Assembly: GCA_017543335.1 (NCBI GenBank) | Contig: JAFYGE010000003.1 | Coordinates: 1 to 64,000, forward strand | Direction of reading: 5' to 3' | DNA length: 64,000 nt | Origin: Ruminococcus sp. | GTDB taxonomy: Bacteria; Bacillota; Clostridia; Oscillospirales; Ruminococcaceae | Shown: one piece after another, positions 22,703 through 30,701 of the stretch | Position numbering within the stretch: position 1 is the first letter of the stretch | How the letters are laid out: each line of letters opens with the position of its first letter | The notes under the pieces: generated by a model | Seen by the model: only the letters and a program-made list of their open reading frames with translations | What the model was told of the DNA's origin: nothing | The model's database searches: none | Translations under genes and position numbers: made by a program

Positions 22703-23059
22703 TTATTTGCGAAACTTTGGTATGTCATCCATTAACGCTGATGACTTGCAGCTGTATTCGTTTTTCTTGTTTGAAGCTGAACTTGAATTATTTGTAAATA
22801 CAGGATATTCTTCATAGCTTACGAGTTCACCGTCACTTGGTGAAGTGTCTTTAGTTTTTTTATAATTAAAGACAGGTTTATGATCGCCGTCCTTGCGGTA
22901 AAACTCGAACGTTATAGCGAGTGCACCGATAAATATCCAATAATACCCTAAAAAAACCGATATTACAAGTGCTCCGCCGAGAAAGATCACAGTAATTATT
23001 ACTTCAAAAATAATGGAAAAAACTTTCTGGAATGTAGTTAATTCATAATCTTTTTTCAT
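22703..23059 (-). CDS. Small two-helix membrane protein, paralogue
   Basis: The 118-residue protein 'MKKDYELTTFQKVFSIIFEV' has two hydrophobic helices (about 14-34, 37-52) and a polar, Ser/Asn-rich cytoplasmic tail ending 'MDDIPKFRK'. It shares the start motif M-K-K-x(0-2)-Y-[DE]-L-T-x-F-Q and helix spacing with the following gene. Its ATG overlaps the stop of the preceding gene (ATGA), so translation is coupled. Function unknown. Confidence 0.65.
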   Translation of the reverse strand: MKKDYELTTFQKVFSIIFEVIITVIFLGGALVISVFLGYYWIFIGALAITFEFYRKDGDHKPVFNYKKTKDTSPSDGELVSYEEYPVFTNNSSSASNKKNEYSCKSSALMDDIPKFRK

Positions 23060-23265
23060 AATAATTCATCTCCTTCTGAAATATCCTTATTATCTTTATG
23101 CTGTCCGATCAAAGCCCCCATAGTGATCCCGATTGTTAATCCGATGCATATACCCCATAGTACATCGGTAAAAAATATTACCCCGATCAGTATTCCGCCT
23201 GCAAATCCGATGCTTGTTCCATATGGAATGTATTCTGCGGAATAACTTATTCTTTTGGTTTTCAT
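23056..23265 (-). CDS. Small glycine-rich two-helix membrane protein
   Basis: The 69-residue protein has a Gly-zipper-like hydrophobic core ('GTSIGFAGGILIGVIFF' and 'GICIGLTIGITMGALIG') and a charged tail 'KDISEGDELL'. It lies 11 bases after the DUF1836 regulator gene and overlaps the next gene by four bases. Gly-spaced helices suggest oligomerisation in the membrane; no family recognised. Its place after a regulator could also fit a small-toxin-like or stress protein, without direct evidence. Confidence 0.65.
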   Translation of the reverse strand: MKTKRISYSAEYIPYGTSIGFAGGILIGVIFFTDVLWGICIGLTIGITMGALIGQHKDNKDISEGDELL

Positions 23266-23276
23266 AGCGTCACCCT

Positions 23277-23834
23277 TTACACTATTTCCTGTAATCCCTT
23301 TTCCATTTCTGATTTCAGCCAGCCGCTTCTGTAAGCGAGTACCATGATGTACATGGCTTTTGCGAGCTTTTCACCGTCCTTTATGTCTTTGGATTTTTCA
23401 GTGATCTCACGTCTTACCTGCCGTCTTATAGAATCCGTCGTGAAGATGCCCTCATCTTCCGCATTGAAAATAATTTTGCAAAGTATATCATAGAGAGCAA
23501 CATCTGCGATGATATCGTCCGAAGTATCTTCGACATCTCCGTTGATAAAGCTCATAAGTTTTGCGATATCCTCCAGCTTCATGGCACCCCGCAGCATATT
23601 TATCAGGAGTATTCGCACAACTTGCTGTTCTGAGTATTTTTTCCCTTTTGTACCGGATACCCACCCTCGCTTTATCCAGTTCTGAATGGTAGTACCTTCC
23701 AGACCTGTGAGCTTTGATAACTGAGAAAGCGTAAGACCTCCGGTGGCTTCAAGTACAGGAGAGATCATGGTAAATGCTGCATCTCTTGCCTGTTCTGAAT
23801 ATTTAAGTGTTGTACCGGGAATATAACGATTCAT
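23277..23834 (-). CDS. DUF1836 / MerR-like DNA-binding regulator
   Basis: The 185-residue protein has a MerR-like winged helix at about residues 32-75 ('LTLSQLSKLTGLEGTTIQNWIKRGWV...GKKYSEQQVVRILLINML') and a helical C-terminal half ('LEDIAKLMSFINGDVEDTSDDII'). It fits the DUF1836 family of Firmicutes. It heads the minus-strand run of small membrane proteins, the SPFH protein and the lipoproteins. Its own promoter spacer contains a short inverted repeat GTTCA-TG-TGAAC, a possible site for autoregulation. RBS AAGGAGG precedes ATG 23834. Confidence 0.85.
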   Translation of the reverse strand: MNRYIPGTTLKYSEQARDAAFTMISPVLEATGGLTLSQLSKLTGLEGTTIQNWIKRGWVSGTKGKKYSEQQVVRILLINMLRGAMKLEDIAKLMSFINGDVEDTSDDIIADVALYDILCKIIFNAEDEGIFTTDSIRRQVRREITEKSKDIKDGEKLAKAMYIMVLAYRSGWLKSEMEKGLQEIV

Positions 23835-23864
23835 ATTTATATGTCCTCCTTACGTGATGTTATG

Positions 23865-23893
23865 ATTATATCACAGGTTCACATGAACTTCAA
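23865..23893 (-). promoter_or_regulatory. Promoter with inverted-repeat operator candidate before the DUF1836 gene
   Basis: On the minus strand TTGAAG (23893-23888) and TATAAT (23870-23865) are 17 bases apart. GTTCATGTGAAC (23888-23877) lies between the boxes, starting at the last base of the -35 hexamer, and has 5-base inverted arms. A protein bound there would block polymerase. Confidence 0.7.
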
Positions 23894-24014
23894 GTCTGCT
23901 CAAAAGACATTTTAAGGCGGTATCTGACATTTTTTGGAATATATCATAATAAATCTCATTAATTCGCATTTTTTCATGCTTTTTCGCTCGTATATGCAAA
24001 AATTTGCAAAATGC

Positions 24015-24043
24015 GTGACAAATTCAAATAATTGTGTTATAAT
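24015..24043 (+). promoter_or_regulatory. Promoter upstream of metG
   Basis: GTGACA (24015-24020) and TATAAT (24038-24043) with a 17-base spacer. The hairpin repeat starts at 24049, about where transcription should begin, so the metG leader would contain the whole repeat. Confidence 0.65.
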
Positions 24044-24048
24044 AATAG

Positions 24049-24228
24049 TTAAGGCAACACCGCACAAAGACCGCCTGACGTCTTTGTACTGAATCTGCTT
24101 GGATATTTTCCGCCATCTTGCACAGAAATCCCTTGACATACTTCAGTATGCCTGCGGAATTTCTATACAATCTGACGAAAAATCTCACGGTGCATCTTCA
24201 GCACAATCTTTGTGCGGTATTGCCTTAA
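24049..24228. repeat. 180-base palindromic MITE-like repeat in the metG leader
   Basis: The ends TTAAGGCAACACCGCACAAA and its near-perfect complement (TTTGTGCGGTATTGCCTTAA) are about 20-base terminal inverted repeats. The inner halves also pair, for example ATTTTCCGCCATCTTGCACAG with the complement of TATACAATCTGACGAAAAAT, closing near CATACTTCAGTATG. The element can thus fold into one long imperfect hairpin. It has no coding capacity. A matching single end is found at 34702-34722, again just after a -10 box. Confidence 0.85.
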
Positions 24229-24282
24229 GCTTTTCTTCCATTAGGAAAAGAAATTTATACACACTGATTGGAGCGATATTTT

Positions 24283-26253
24283 ATGTCAAAGAAACCCTTT
24301 TACATTACTACACCGATATATTATCCATCGGGCAATCCTCATATAGGTCATTGCTATACAACTGTAGCCTGTGATTCAATAGCCCGCTACAGACGAATGC
24401 AGGGTTATGATGTAATGTTCCTCACAGGTACAGATGAGCATGGTTTGAAAATAGAGCAGAAAGCTGCTGAACAGGGCGTAACTCCTAAGGAGTACGTTGA
24501 TGTTATAGTTGATAAATTCAAGAGCCTCTGGAAATATATGAATATAAGCTACGACAGGTATATCAGAACTACTGACGATTACCACGTTGAATCAGTTCAG
24601 AAGATATTCAAGACTCTTTACGATAAGGGCTATATCTATAAGGGTGAGTACTCAGGAAAATACTGCACACCTTGCGAGAGCTTCTGGACCGATTCTCAGC
24701 TCGATGAGAATGGCTGCTGTCCGGAATGTCACAGACCTGTGACATTCGCTAAGGAGGAAGCTTACTTCTTTAAAATGTCTCCTTTTGCAGAGCGTATCGA
24801 AAAGCTCCTCACTGAGACTGACTACCTTCAGCCTAAAACAAGAGCTACTGAGCTTGTAAATAACTTCATTAAGCCCGGTCTTGAGGACCTCTGCGTTTCA
24901 CGTACCACTTTCAAGTGGGGAATCCCTGTAACTTTCGATGAGGGACACGTTGTATATGTATGGATAGATGCACTCTCAAACTACATCACTGCAATGGGTT
25001 ACGAGAATTCTGCATACAATGACTTTGAAAAATACTGGCCTGCTGATGTTCATATGGTAGCTAAGGACATCATGAGATTCCACGCTATTATATGGCCTGC
25101 AATGCTCATGGCACTCGAACTTCCGCTTCCTAAGCACCTTGCTATACACGGCTGGATAACAATGAACGGAGAGAAAATGTCCAAGTCACTGGGCAATGTA
25201 GTTGACCCGTTCGTGCTTGGCGAGCGTTACGGATGCGATGCTATCAGATACCATATCCTCAGAGAAATGGCTCTCGGAGCTGACAGCTCGTTCTCCAACG
25301 AGATAATGATAAACCGCATAAACTCAGACCTCGCAAACGGCTTCGGAAACCTTGTTTCACGTACTGTAGCTATGGCTGATAAGTACTTTGGCGGAACTCT
25401 CCCGGAGGAGCGTCTGGAGGCTGACATCGATAAGGACTTCATATCTGTTGTTACAGCACTCCGCTCGGAAGTCGATAAGTATATGGACGAGACTAAGCTC
25501 AAATCCGTACTTGAGGAAATATTCAAGGTCGTTGACCGTGCTAATAAGTATATCGACGAGACAGAGCCGTGGAAGCTCGGCAAGAATGAGGCTGATAAGC
25601 CGAGACTTGCTTCTGTACTCTATAATCTGCTTGAAGCTATCAGAGTTATTTCAACTCTTCTTTCACCATTCATGCCTACAACAATGCCAAAGGTATGGGA
25701 GCAGATCGGTGCATCAGCTGAGGACGCAACCTATGATAATGCTGATAAGTTCGGAGTTCTTCCAAAGAACGTAACTGTTCACAAGGGCGAGATACTCTTC
25801 CCAAGAATCGACGTTGACAAGGAAATTGACGAGCTTAATGCAATACTCCAGAAGAACATGGAAGAAGCTCAGTCCAAGCTTTCAGCAGAGGAAAAGGGCG
25901 AAGCACCTGCTGAGCCTATCGAGCTTGCTCCTGAGATAACTATAGATGATTTTGCAAAGGTCGAAATAAGAGTAGCTAAGGTAATTGCCTGCGAGAAGGT
26001 AAAGAAGTCGGATAAGCTTCTCTGCCTGCAGCTTGACGACGGTATGGGCGGACGTCAGGTCGTATCCGGAATAGCTCAGTATTATACTCCGGAAGACCTC
26101 ATAGGCAAAAAGATACAGCTTATTGCAAATCTTAAACCTGTAAAGCTCAGAGGTGTTGAGAGCAACGGCATGATATGTGCGGCAGATACTCCGGACGGCG
26201 TTAAAGTTATCTTTGTTGATGACTCTATTCCGGTAGGTTCTAAAATCAGATAA
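24283..26253 (+). CDS. metG: Methionyl-tRNA synthetase
   Basis: The 656-residue class-I synthetase charges tRNA-Met. 'YYPSGNPHIGHCY' is the HIGH motif; the zinc-binding insert has 'CTPCESFW' and 'CCPECHR'; 'GEKMSKSLGN' near residue 300 is the KMSKS loop. The C-terminal 110 residues ('ITIDDFAKVEIRVAKVIACE...VKLRGVESNGMICAA') form the tRNA-binding EMAP/Arc1-like domain used for dimerisation. The start ATG 24283 gives 'MSKKPFYIT' and has TTGGAG at 24269-24274. An in-frame ATG at 24268 lies upstream of that site. No T-box was found in the leader. Confidence 0.97.
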   Translation: MSKKPFYITTPIYYPSGNPHIGHCYTTVACDSIARYRRMQGYDVMFLTGTDEHGLKIEQKAAEQGVTPKEYVDVIVDKFKSLWKYMNISYDRYIRTTDDYHVESVQKIFKTLYDKGYIYKGEYSGKYCTPCESFWTDSQLDENGCCPECHRPVTFAKEEAYFFKMSPFAERIEKLLTETDYLQPKTRATELVNNFIKPGLEDLCVSRTTFKWGIPVTFDEGHVVYVWIDALSNYITAMGYENSAYNDFEKYWPADVHMVAKDIMRFHAIIWPAMLMALELPLPKHLAIHGWITMNGEKMSKSLGNVVDPFVLGERYGCDAIRYHILREMALGADSSFSNEIMINRINSDLANGFGNLVSRTVAMADKYFGGTLPEERLEADIDKDFISVVTALRSEVDKYMDETKLKSVLEEIFKVVDRANKYIDETEPWKLGKNEADKPRLASVLYNLLEAIRVISTLLSPFMPTTMPKVWEQIGASAEDATYDNADKFGVLPKNVTVHKGEILFPRIDVDKEIDELNAILQKNMEEAQSKLSAEEKGEAPAEPIELAPEITIDDFAKVEIRVAKVIACEKVKKSDKLLCLQLDDGMGGRQVVSGIAQYYTPEDLIGKKIQLIANLKPVKLRGVESNGMICAADTPDGVKVIFVDDSIPVGSKIR

Positions 26254-26258
26254 AAAAA

Positions 26259-26298
26259 CAGCGGCTGATGCAGAAACGCATCAGCCGCTGACTTTTTT
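26259..26298. terminator. Bidirectional terminator between metG and the dockerin gene
   Basis: CAGCGGCTGATGC (26259-26271) and GCATCAGCCGCTG (26278-26290) form a 13-base perfect stem with A-run before and T-run after. Confidence 0.92.
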
Positions 26299-26304
26299 AT
26301 TTGA

Positions 26305-27084
26305 TTATTCTCCGGCAATTATATTTTCCCAAGAAACCTTGCCTTCGTAAGCGTAGTATCTGAGGATGAGTCCGGCGTCTGAGCCGTCTATAGAGTCGTC
26401 CCCGTTGATATCTCCGGCAGCTTTCATAATATTGTCGAATGTAGAAGGCTGTTCTGCACCTGTAACTGCAAATTCATTGAGCACCATAGCAGCATCTGTG
26501 CCGTCAACAGAGCCGTCGCCATTTACATCGCCTTTAATGAAAGATTCCATATTGAGCGTGTAATTCTTTACTGTCAGAGTACCGTTATCGAGCTTTTGTT
26601 CACCTTCGGAAGTAAGCTCTACCATAGCTGCATCTGAGCCTTCCTCAGCTAAAGTGAAATTATAAGCGATACCGGTGTAGCTGTTTGGGTTATCGTTTAC
26701 GTCAGCCACAGTGAAGGTGTCGGTGATAGGATCTGTAACAGCATTGAATTTACCGCCCTTGACTGTAATGCTTATATGATAATTTCTGTAATCGTCCTCA
26801 GTATTATCGTGACCCTCTATTTCAAATGCAGCCTGAGTTTTTTCAATATCGGTCACATAGTAAGGGAGAGCAAGTCCCTCCGGAGAATCAAATGTTATCT
26901 CAACGTGAGCGGAGTAGCCTTCCGGAAGTTTTATTCCTACAGCACCGTTAACGTCATTTTCGTTGAAGAAATCGTATACAGGCTTTTCAGATACTAAAGG
27001 AGCTTCAGCAGCATTGACCTGCATTATTGGCATTGCAGCAAGAAAAGCCGCTGTGATAAAAGCCGTTGATCTAATGAATTTCAT
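26305..27084 (-). CDS. Secreted dockerin protein of unknown function
   Basis: This encodes 259 residues from ATG 27084; a GTG at 27093 lies inside the ribosome binding region. A signal peptide (about 1-25) is followed by a beta-rich region of about 155 residues without a recognised catalytic motif. A two-repeat dockerin follows: 'KGDVNGDGSVDGTDAAMVL' and 'GDINGDDSIDGSDAGLIL', each a calcium-binding loop plus helix. The dockerin differs in its helix residues from those of GH44 and GH48 but resembles the one at 62033-63220. It is the last gene after the AlgJ-like and MBOAT genes on the same strand (21-base gap), so it may bring a surface-modifying function to a scaffold. Confidence 0.85.
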   Translation of the reverse strand: MKFIRSTAFITAAFLAAMPIMQVNAAEAPLVSEKPVYDFFNENDVNGAVGIKLPEGYSAHVEITFDSPEGLALPYYVTDIEKTQAAFEIEGHDNTEDDYRNYHISITVKGGKFNAVTDPITDTFTVADVNDNPNSYTGIAYNFTLAEEGSDAAMVELTSEGEQKLDNGTLTVKNYTLNMESFIKGDVNGDGSVDGTDAAMVLNEFAVTGAEQPSTFDNIMKAAGDINGDDSIDGSDAGLILRYYAYEGKVSWENIIAGE

Positions 27085-27105
27085 TGTTATCACTTCTCTT
27101 TTCTG

Positions 27106-28494
27106 TTATAGATTTATCTGTATTGTGCGTCCGTTATCATTGATAACTGAGACTGTAACATTACTTCCCTCAGTGTATGCGGCGGACGGAATGTATATCG
27201 AGAATCCATTGTCACTGGACTCTCCGCTGCGGTCGAGTTTCTGGTCTTCAAAGCAGTTGAAAGCTTTGTATGACTTATCTCCGACTGTAACGACTATGGA
27301 GACTTTATCGCTTTCAAAACACTTATCAGGGAGTTCACCAAACAGGTGAGTAAGCTCGCCAAACTGTTCTGACCTGAAGCTGTAGCTGTCACCGGAATAA
27401 AGAGCGGTTGCAGCAGGTGTTTCGGTTTCAGGAGCTTCCATTACCGGAGCGTATTTTTGCAGATTACCGATGTTACGCTCGACTATCTCCAATATAACAT
27501 CTCCGCCGTTTATGCTGTCCATACGGTAAGGGACAGAGCGTGAAAACTCGGCAGATGCGTAGCTTTCAGCCATATACGGGAGTATTGCTTCGCCGTAGGA
27601 ATCTCGCCACATCAATAATGTGTCCTCTCCGGTCTCACAAATAGTATTTATAGTTATATCGTCAAGACCTTTGAATCTTCCACGGTAGTTATAGGTGAAC
27701 TCGTAGTCGTTATATACCTGAGTGTCCTTTGCGTCCTCGGCAGGGTATATCATAGCAGCGAGGTCGCCAAGACGGTCATCTCGTGTGAACCAGCGTGTAC
27801 CGGCAGGACAGAATTTATGTCCGAGCATCTCCATGAGTTTTACGTGACCGGCATAAGCTCCCATATTGTTCCAGTGAGTATCAGTTTTATGATAGAGCGG
27901 CATACTTGAATCGGTGTTAAGTATAGTCTCTTTCATATCGCACCAGTAGTCCTTGTCTTTCAGGGACTCTGCGAGTCTTTCGTAATTGTCCTTATTGTCG
28001 GAGCTTACGTAGTTGAACGGCATATATTCAGGATACACCGAGTTTTTGTTCGGAGCTATCATAAATAAGAAATCAGCTCCGTGTTGACTGCAATAGTCGT
28101 TCATCAGCTCGATATTGCTGAGGATATTGTTTATACCTCTCTGACTGAGCATATTGATATTCAGGAAATCATTGACTGTAGCTCCGTAGTAGAGCCAGCC
28201 GTCCTTGCCGACTATAACGTCCTTGTTAGGGGATGTGCCGAAAACAGTTGATTTCAGTCTGCCGTCAGCATTTACGAGTTCCTGACGGAAAGCGAAATGC
28301 TCTGAGAAGTACTTTTCAAACTCATCGAAGTAATCGAAGTTGAGTTTGCCGTCTTTTTTTATCTTCGGAGCTTCAGCGAGCTGCCGTTTTTCCTTAGTGG
28401 AATCAGTTTTTTTAAACGGAGTCAATGCTGCCGGAACGAGGCATATTCCTACAAAAGCGGCAGCATATATCCTATAGAGTATATTTTTATTCAT
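27106..28494 (-). CDS. AlgJ/AlgX-like SGNH-fold acetyltransferase (DHHW type)
   Basis: The 462-residue protein has one N-terminal hydrophobic helix (residues 5-23) and an external domain. Motifs fit the AlgJ/AlgX/DHHW group: 'EHFAFRQELVNADGRLK', 'GKDGWLYYG', 'IAPNKNSVYPEYMP', the His motif 'HKTDTHWNNMGAYAG', and the serine motif 'LMWRDSYGEAILPYM' (Ser as nucleophile; canonical GDS is RDS here). Such proteins transfer acetyl groups, supplied across the membrane by an MBOAT partner, to an extracellular polysaccharide. That partner is encoded 11 bases upstream. RBS TAGGAGG precedes ATG 28494. Confidence 0.87.
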   Translation of the reverse strand: MNKNILYRIYAAAFVGICLVPAALTPFKKTDSTKEKRQLAEAPKIKKDGKLNFDYFDEFEKYFSEHFAFRQELVNADGRLKSTVFGTSPNKDVIVGKDGWLYYGATVNDFLNINMLSQRGINNILSNIELMNDYCSQHGADFLFMIAPNKNSVYPEYMPFNYVSSDNKDNYERLAESLKDKDYWCDMKETILNTDSSMPLYHKTDTHWNNMGAYAGHVKLMEMLGHKFCPAGTRWFTRDDRLGDLAAMIYPAEDAKDTQVYNDYEFTYNYRGRFKGLDDITINTICETGEDTLLMWRDSYGEAILPYMAESYASAEFSRSVPYRMDSINGGDVILEIVERNIGNLQKYAPVMEAPETETPAATALYSGDSYSFRSEQFGELTHLFGELPDKCFESDKVSIVVTVGDKSYKAFNCFEDQKLDRSGESSDNGFSIYIPSAAYTEGSNVTVSVINDNGRTIQINL

Positions 28495-28505
28495 ATTGCC
28501 GCCTC

Positions 28506-29912
28506 CTAAAATCTGAAATAGATGAATGGGTTATATGAGGCGGATGAAAGAGTGATGATGCACACGGCTAAGAGCACCAGTGAGACTGCGTATGAGCATA
28601 CATCTGCGGCAGAGGCAGCCTTTGTGGAGCTGATTTTCTGCTTTGCGGACTGTATCACCGGCATAGAGAATATTATAGCCAGTCCCAGCATTATGAGGTA
28701 CATAGGTGTAAGCTGAGCCATGAACATTGAAGTTCTTGTACTGTTTCCGTTGGTCGGGTCGAACATTCTGCCGATGAAGCGGCAGGCAGTGCCGAGGTCG
28801 TCCGCACGGAAGAACACGAAAGCTATTATAGTTACAAAAACGGCATATATATGCCTGAAAGGTCTGAGCCATTTCTGGGTATTGATTATCTTGTAGGATT
28901 CAAGCATGAGAAATCCGCCGTTGAGAAGTCCCCAGACAATGAAGTTCAGACTTGCACCGTGCCAAAGACCGGTACAGAAGAAAACAAACAGCTTGTTAAG
29001 TGCAGTACGCACCTTGCCTTTGCGGTTGCCGCCGAGTGGGATATACAGGTACTCCTTGAACCATGTCGATACCGAGATATGCCATCTTCTCCAGAATTCC
29101 TGTATACTCTGAGAGATATACGGGTAATTGAAGTTTTCCTTGAAAGTGAAGCCGAACATAGCTCCGAGACCTATAGCCATATCGCTGTATCCGCTGAAAT
29201 CGAAGTATATCTGGAAGAGGTAGGAAACAGCTCCCAGCCAAGCCAGCGGGAGTGAAAGCTCCGAGGTATCAAGACCGTAAACATAGTCGGCAGCAAGAGC
29301 CATAGTGTTTGCTATGAGGAGCTTTTTTGAAAGACCGGTAATAAATCGTCTGATTCCCATTGCTGTCTTTTCGGGATCATCTTTTCTGTGATCTATCTGG
29401 TCGGCGAAATCGTAGTATTTTACGATAGGACCTGCAACGAGCTGAGGGAAGAAAGTGATATACAGTGCGACTTTATACAGGTTTTTCTGTATATAATTCG
29501 GGTCTTTGTAAGCGTCGATAACGTAAGACATCGCCTGAAATGTATAGAATGAAATTCCTATCGGCAGAGCTATACTTGGTACAGGTACGCTCACGAAAGG
29601 CAGGCTGTTGAGCAGGTCTGCTCCGAAGCCGGCATATTTGAATATACCGAGCATAACGAGGTTTGCTGTTATCGCCGTTATGAGTACAGGCTTTCTTGCT
29701 TTGTTTTCCGGTTTCATGGCGAGTCCGAAGAAGTAGTTCATGATGATAGATATTATCATCAGGACTACCGCTTTAGGTTCGCCGTAAGTATAGAATGCAA
29801 TGCTGAATATCAGCAGAAGCACATTTTTAGCAGTGATAGTAGGTATGACACGGTGCAGGATATACACCGAAGTCATAAAGATGAACAGGAATACGGGACT
29901 GCTGAAAACCAA
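28506..29912 (-). CDS. MBOAT-family O-acyltransferase (AlgI/DltB-like)
   Basis: The 468-residue polytopic membrane protein has about ten hydrophobic helices. The MBOAT signature is present: 'FWRRWHISVSTWFKEYLYIPLGGNRKG' and the catalytic histidine in 'TGLWHGASLNFIVWGLLNGG'. It passes acyl groups (usually acetyl) from the cytoplasm to an extracytoplasmic acceptor with the AlgJ-like protein encoded next. The start is TTG 29912, preceded by GGAGGAA. DltB is less likely, as no D-alanylation genes are nearby. It lies in a five-gene minus-strand surface locus. Confidence 0.93.
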   Translation of the reverse strand: MVFSSPVFLFIFMTSVYILHRVIPTITAKNVLLLIFSIAFYTYGEPKAVVLMIISIIMNYFFGLAMKPENKARKPVLITAITANLVMLGIFKYAGFGADLLNSLPFVSVPVPSIALPIGISFYTFQAMSYVIDAYKDPNYIQKNLYKVALYITFFPQLVAGPIVKYYDFADQIDHRKDDPEKTAMGIRRFITGLSKKLLIANTMALAADYVYGLDTSELSLPLAWLGAVSYLFQIYFDFSGYSDMAIGLGAMFGFTFKENFNYPYISQSIQEFWRRWHISVSTWFKEYLYIPLGGNRKGKVRTALNKLFVFFCTGLWHGASLNFIVWGLLNGGFLMLESYKIINTQKWLRPFRHIYAVFVTIIAFVFFRADDLGTACRFIGRMFDPTNGNSTRTSMFMAQLTPMYLIMLGLAIIFSMPVIQSAKQKISSTKAASAADVCSYAVSLVLLAVCIITLSSASYNPFIYFRF

Positions 29913-29928
29913 AACAGTTCCTCCTTTA

Positions 29929-30684
29929 TCAGCTGATAGTTATCTTAGAAACGGTATCTCCGCTCATATAGAAGTATATTTCCTGATTGCCGCTGTCAGC
30001 GAAGAGGTCACTTCCGGAGCTTCCTGCACCCGGATATGCAGCAGTAACTTCAGCTCTTGACGAACCAACTTTGATACCCTTGTCAGTAGCAAAGCTGCCG
30101 CCTGTTATATCTATCTCACCGACATATTCAGCTCCGCCCATTGTGTATGTGAGCACATCAAGTCCGGAGTAGGAGTATACAGTGTTTGAGTCGCTTCCGT
30201 CGCCCTTAGGGATACAAGAAGGAACAGTGCTCTGAGCACCTGCACCGAGTATATTTGTTATAGAAGATATTGGCTGATCTATGTTGCTGAAAGTGAAAGT
30301 AGTGTTGTTATTTGACGGAGTTGCAACAACAGGTTCTTCATCCTGTGGCTCTTCGTACTCTTCTTCCGGATCTTCCTCGATATATTCAGGTTCTTCCTGA
30401 ACCGGTTCAGGCTGTTCCGGAGTATCAGCTGCAACAGTAGTTATATTTGCTTCAGTTGCTTCTGGAGCTGTAGTTTTAGCAGTTGTAGTAGTTGCCTTAG
30501 CTTTTGTGGTAGTTACAGCGGATGTGGTAGTAACATCAGTAGTGCTTTCAGCAGAAACGGTAGTAGTTTTTATGTCAAGTACGACATCAGAGCTGCTGCT
30601 GTTCTTATCTTTTCCGCATGAAACAGCTGAAACTGCTGCACAAAGAGCAGCAACAGCAATAATAGTTGTAAATTTAGAATTCAT
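29929..30684 (-). CDS. Lipoprotein with Thr-rich stalk
   Basis: The 251-residue protein has a lipoprotein signal peptide ('SAVSCGKDKNSS'), a stalk of Thr, Ala and Val ('TTTKAKATTTTAKTTAPEA') passing into an acidic Pro/Glu stretch ('PEYIEEDPEEEYEEPQDEE'), and a C-terminal globular domain of about 120 residues. That domain contains 'GIKVGSSRAEVTAAYPG', a pattern seen in small repeats that respond to or bind surface partners. The stalk is like those in the anti-sigma-like proteins and would carry the domain through the wall. It sits between the wall-binding transglutaminase gene (17-base gap) and the MBOAT gene, so it probably serves the same process. Function unknown. Confidence 0.8.
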   Translation of the reverse strand: MNSKFTTIIAVAALCAAVSAVSCGKDKNSSSSDVVLDIKTTTVSAESTTDVTTTSAVTTTKAKATTTTAKTTAPEATEANITTVAADTPEQPEPVQEEPEYIEEDPEEEYEEPQDEEPVVATPSNNNTTFTFSNIDQPISSITNILGAGAQSTVPSCIPKGDGSDSNTVYSYSGLDVLTYTMGGAEYVGEIDITGGSFATDKGIKVGSSRAEVTAAYPGAGSSGSDLFADSGNQEIYFYMSGDTVSKITIS

Positions 30685-30701
30685 TGTAAATTAGCCTCCG
30701 A

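Noticed and set aside
23912..24139. Minus-strand open frame of 75 codons upstream of metG
   Set aside because: It spans the metG promoter and half of the hairpin repeat and has no ribosome binding site.
24229..24282. T-box or other amino-acid riboswitch before metG
   Set aside because: The leader is filled by the hairpin repeat; no T-box specifier stem or TGGNACC motif is seen.
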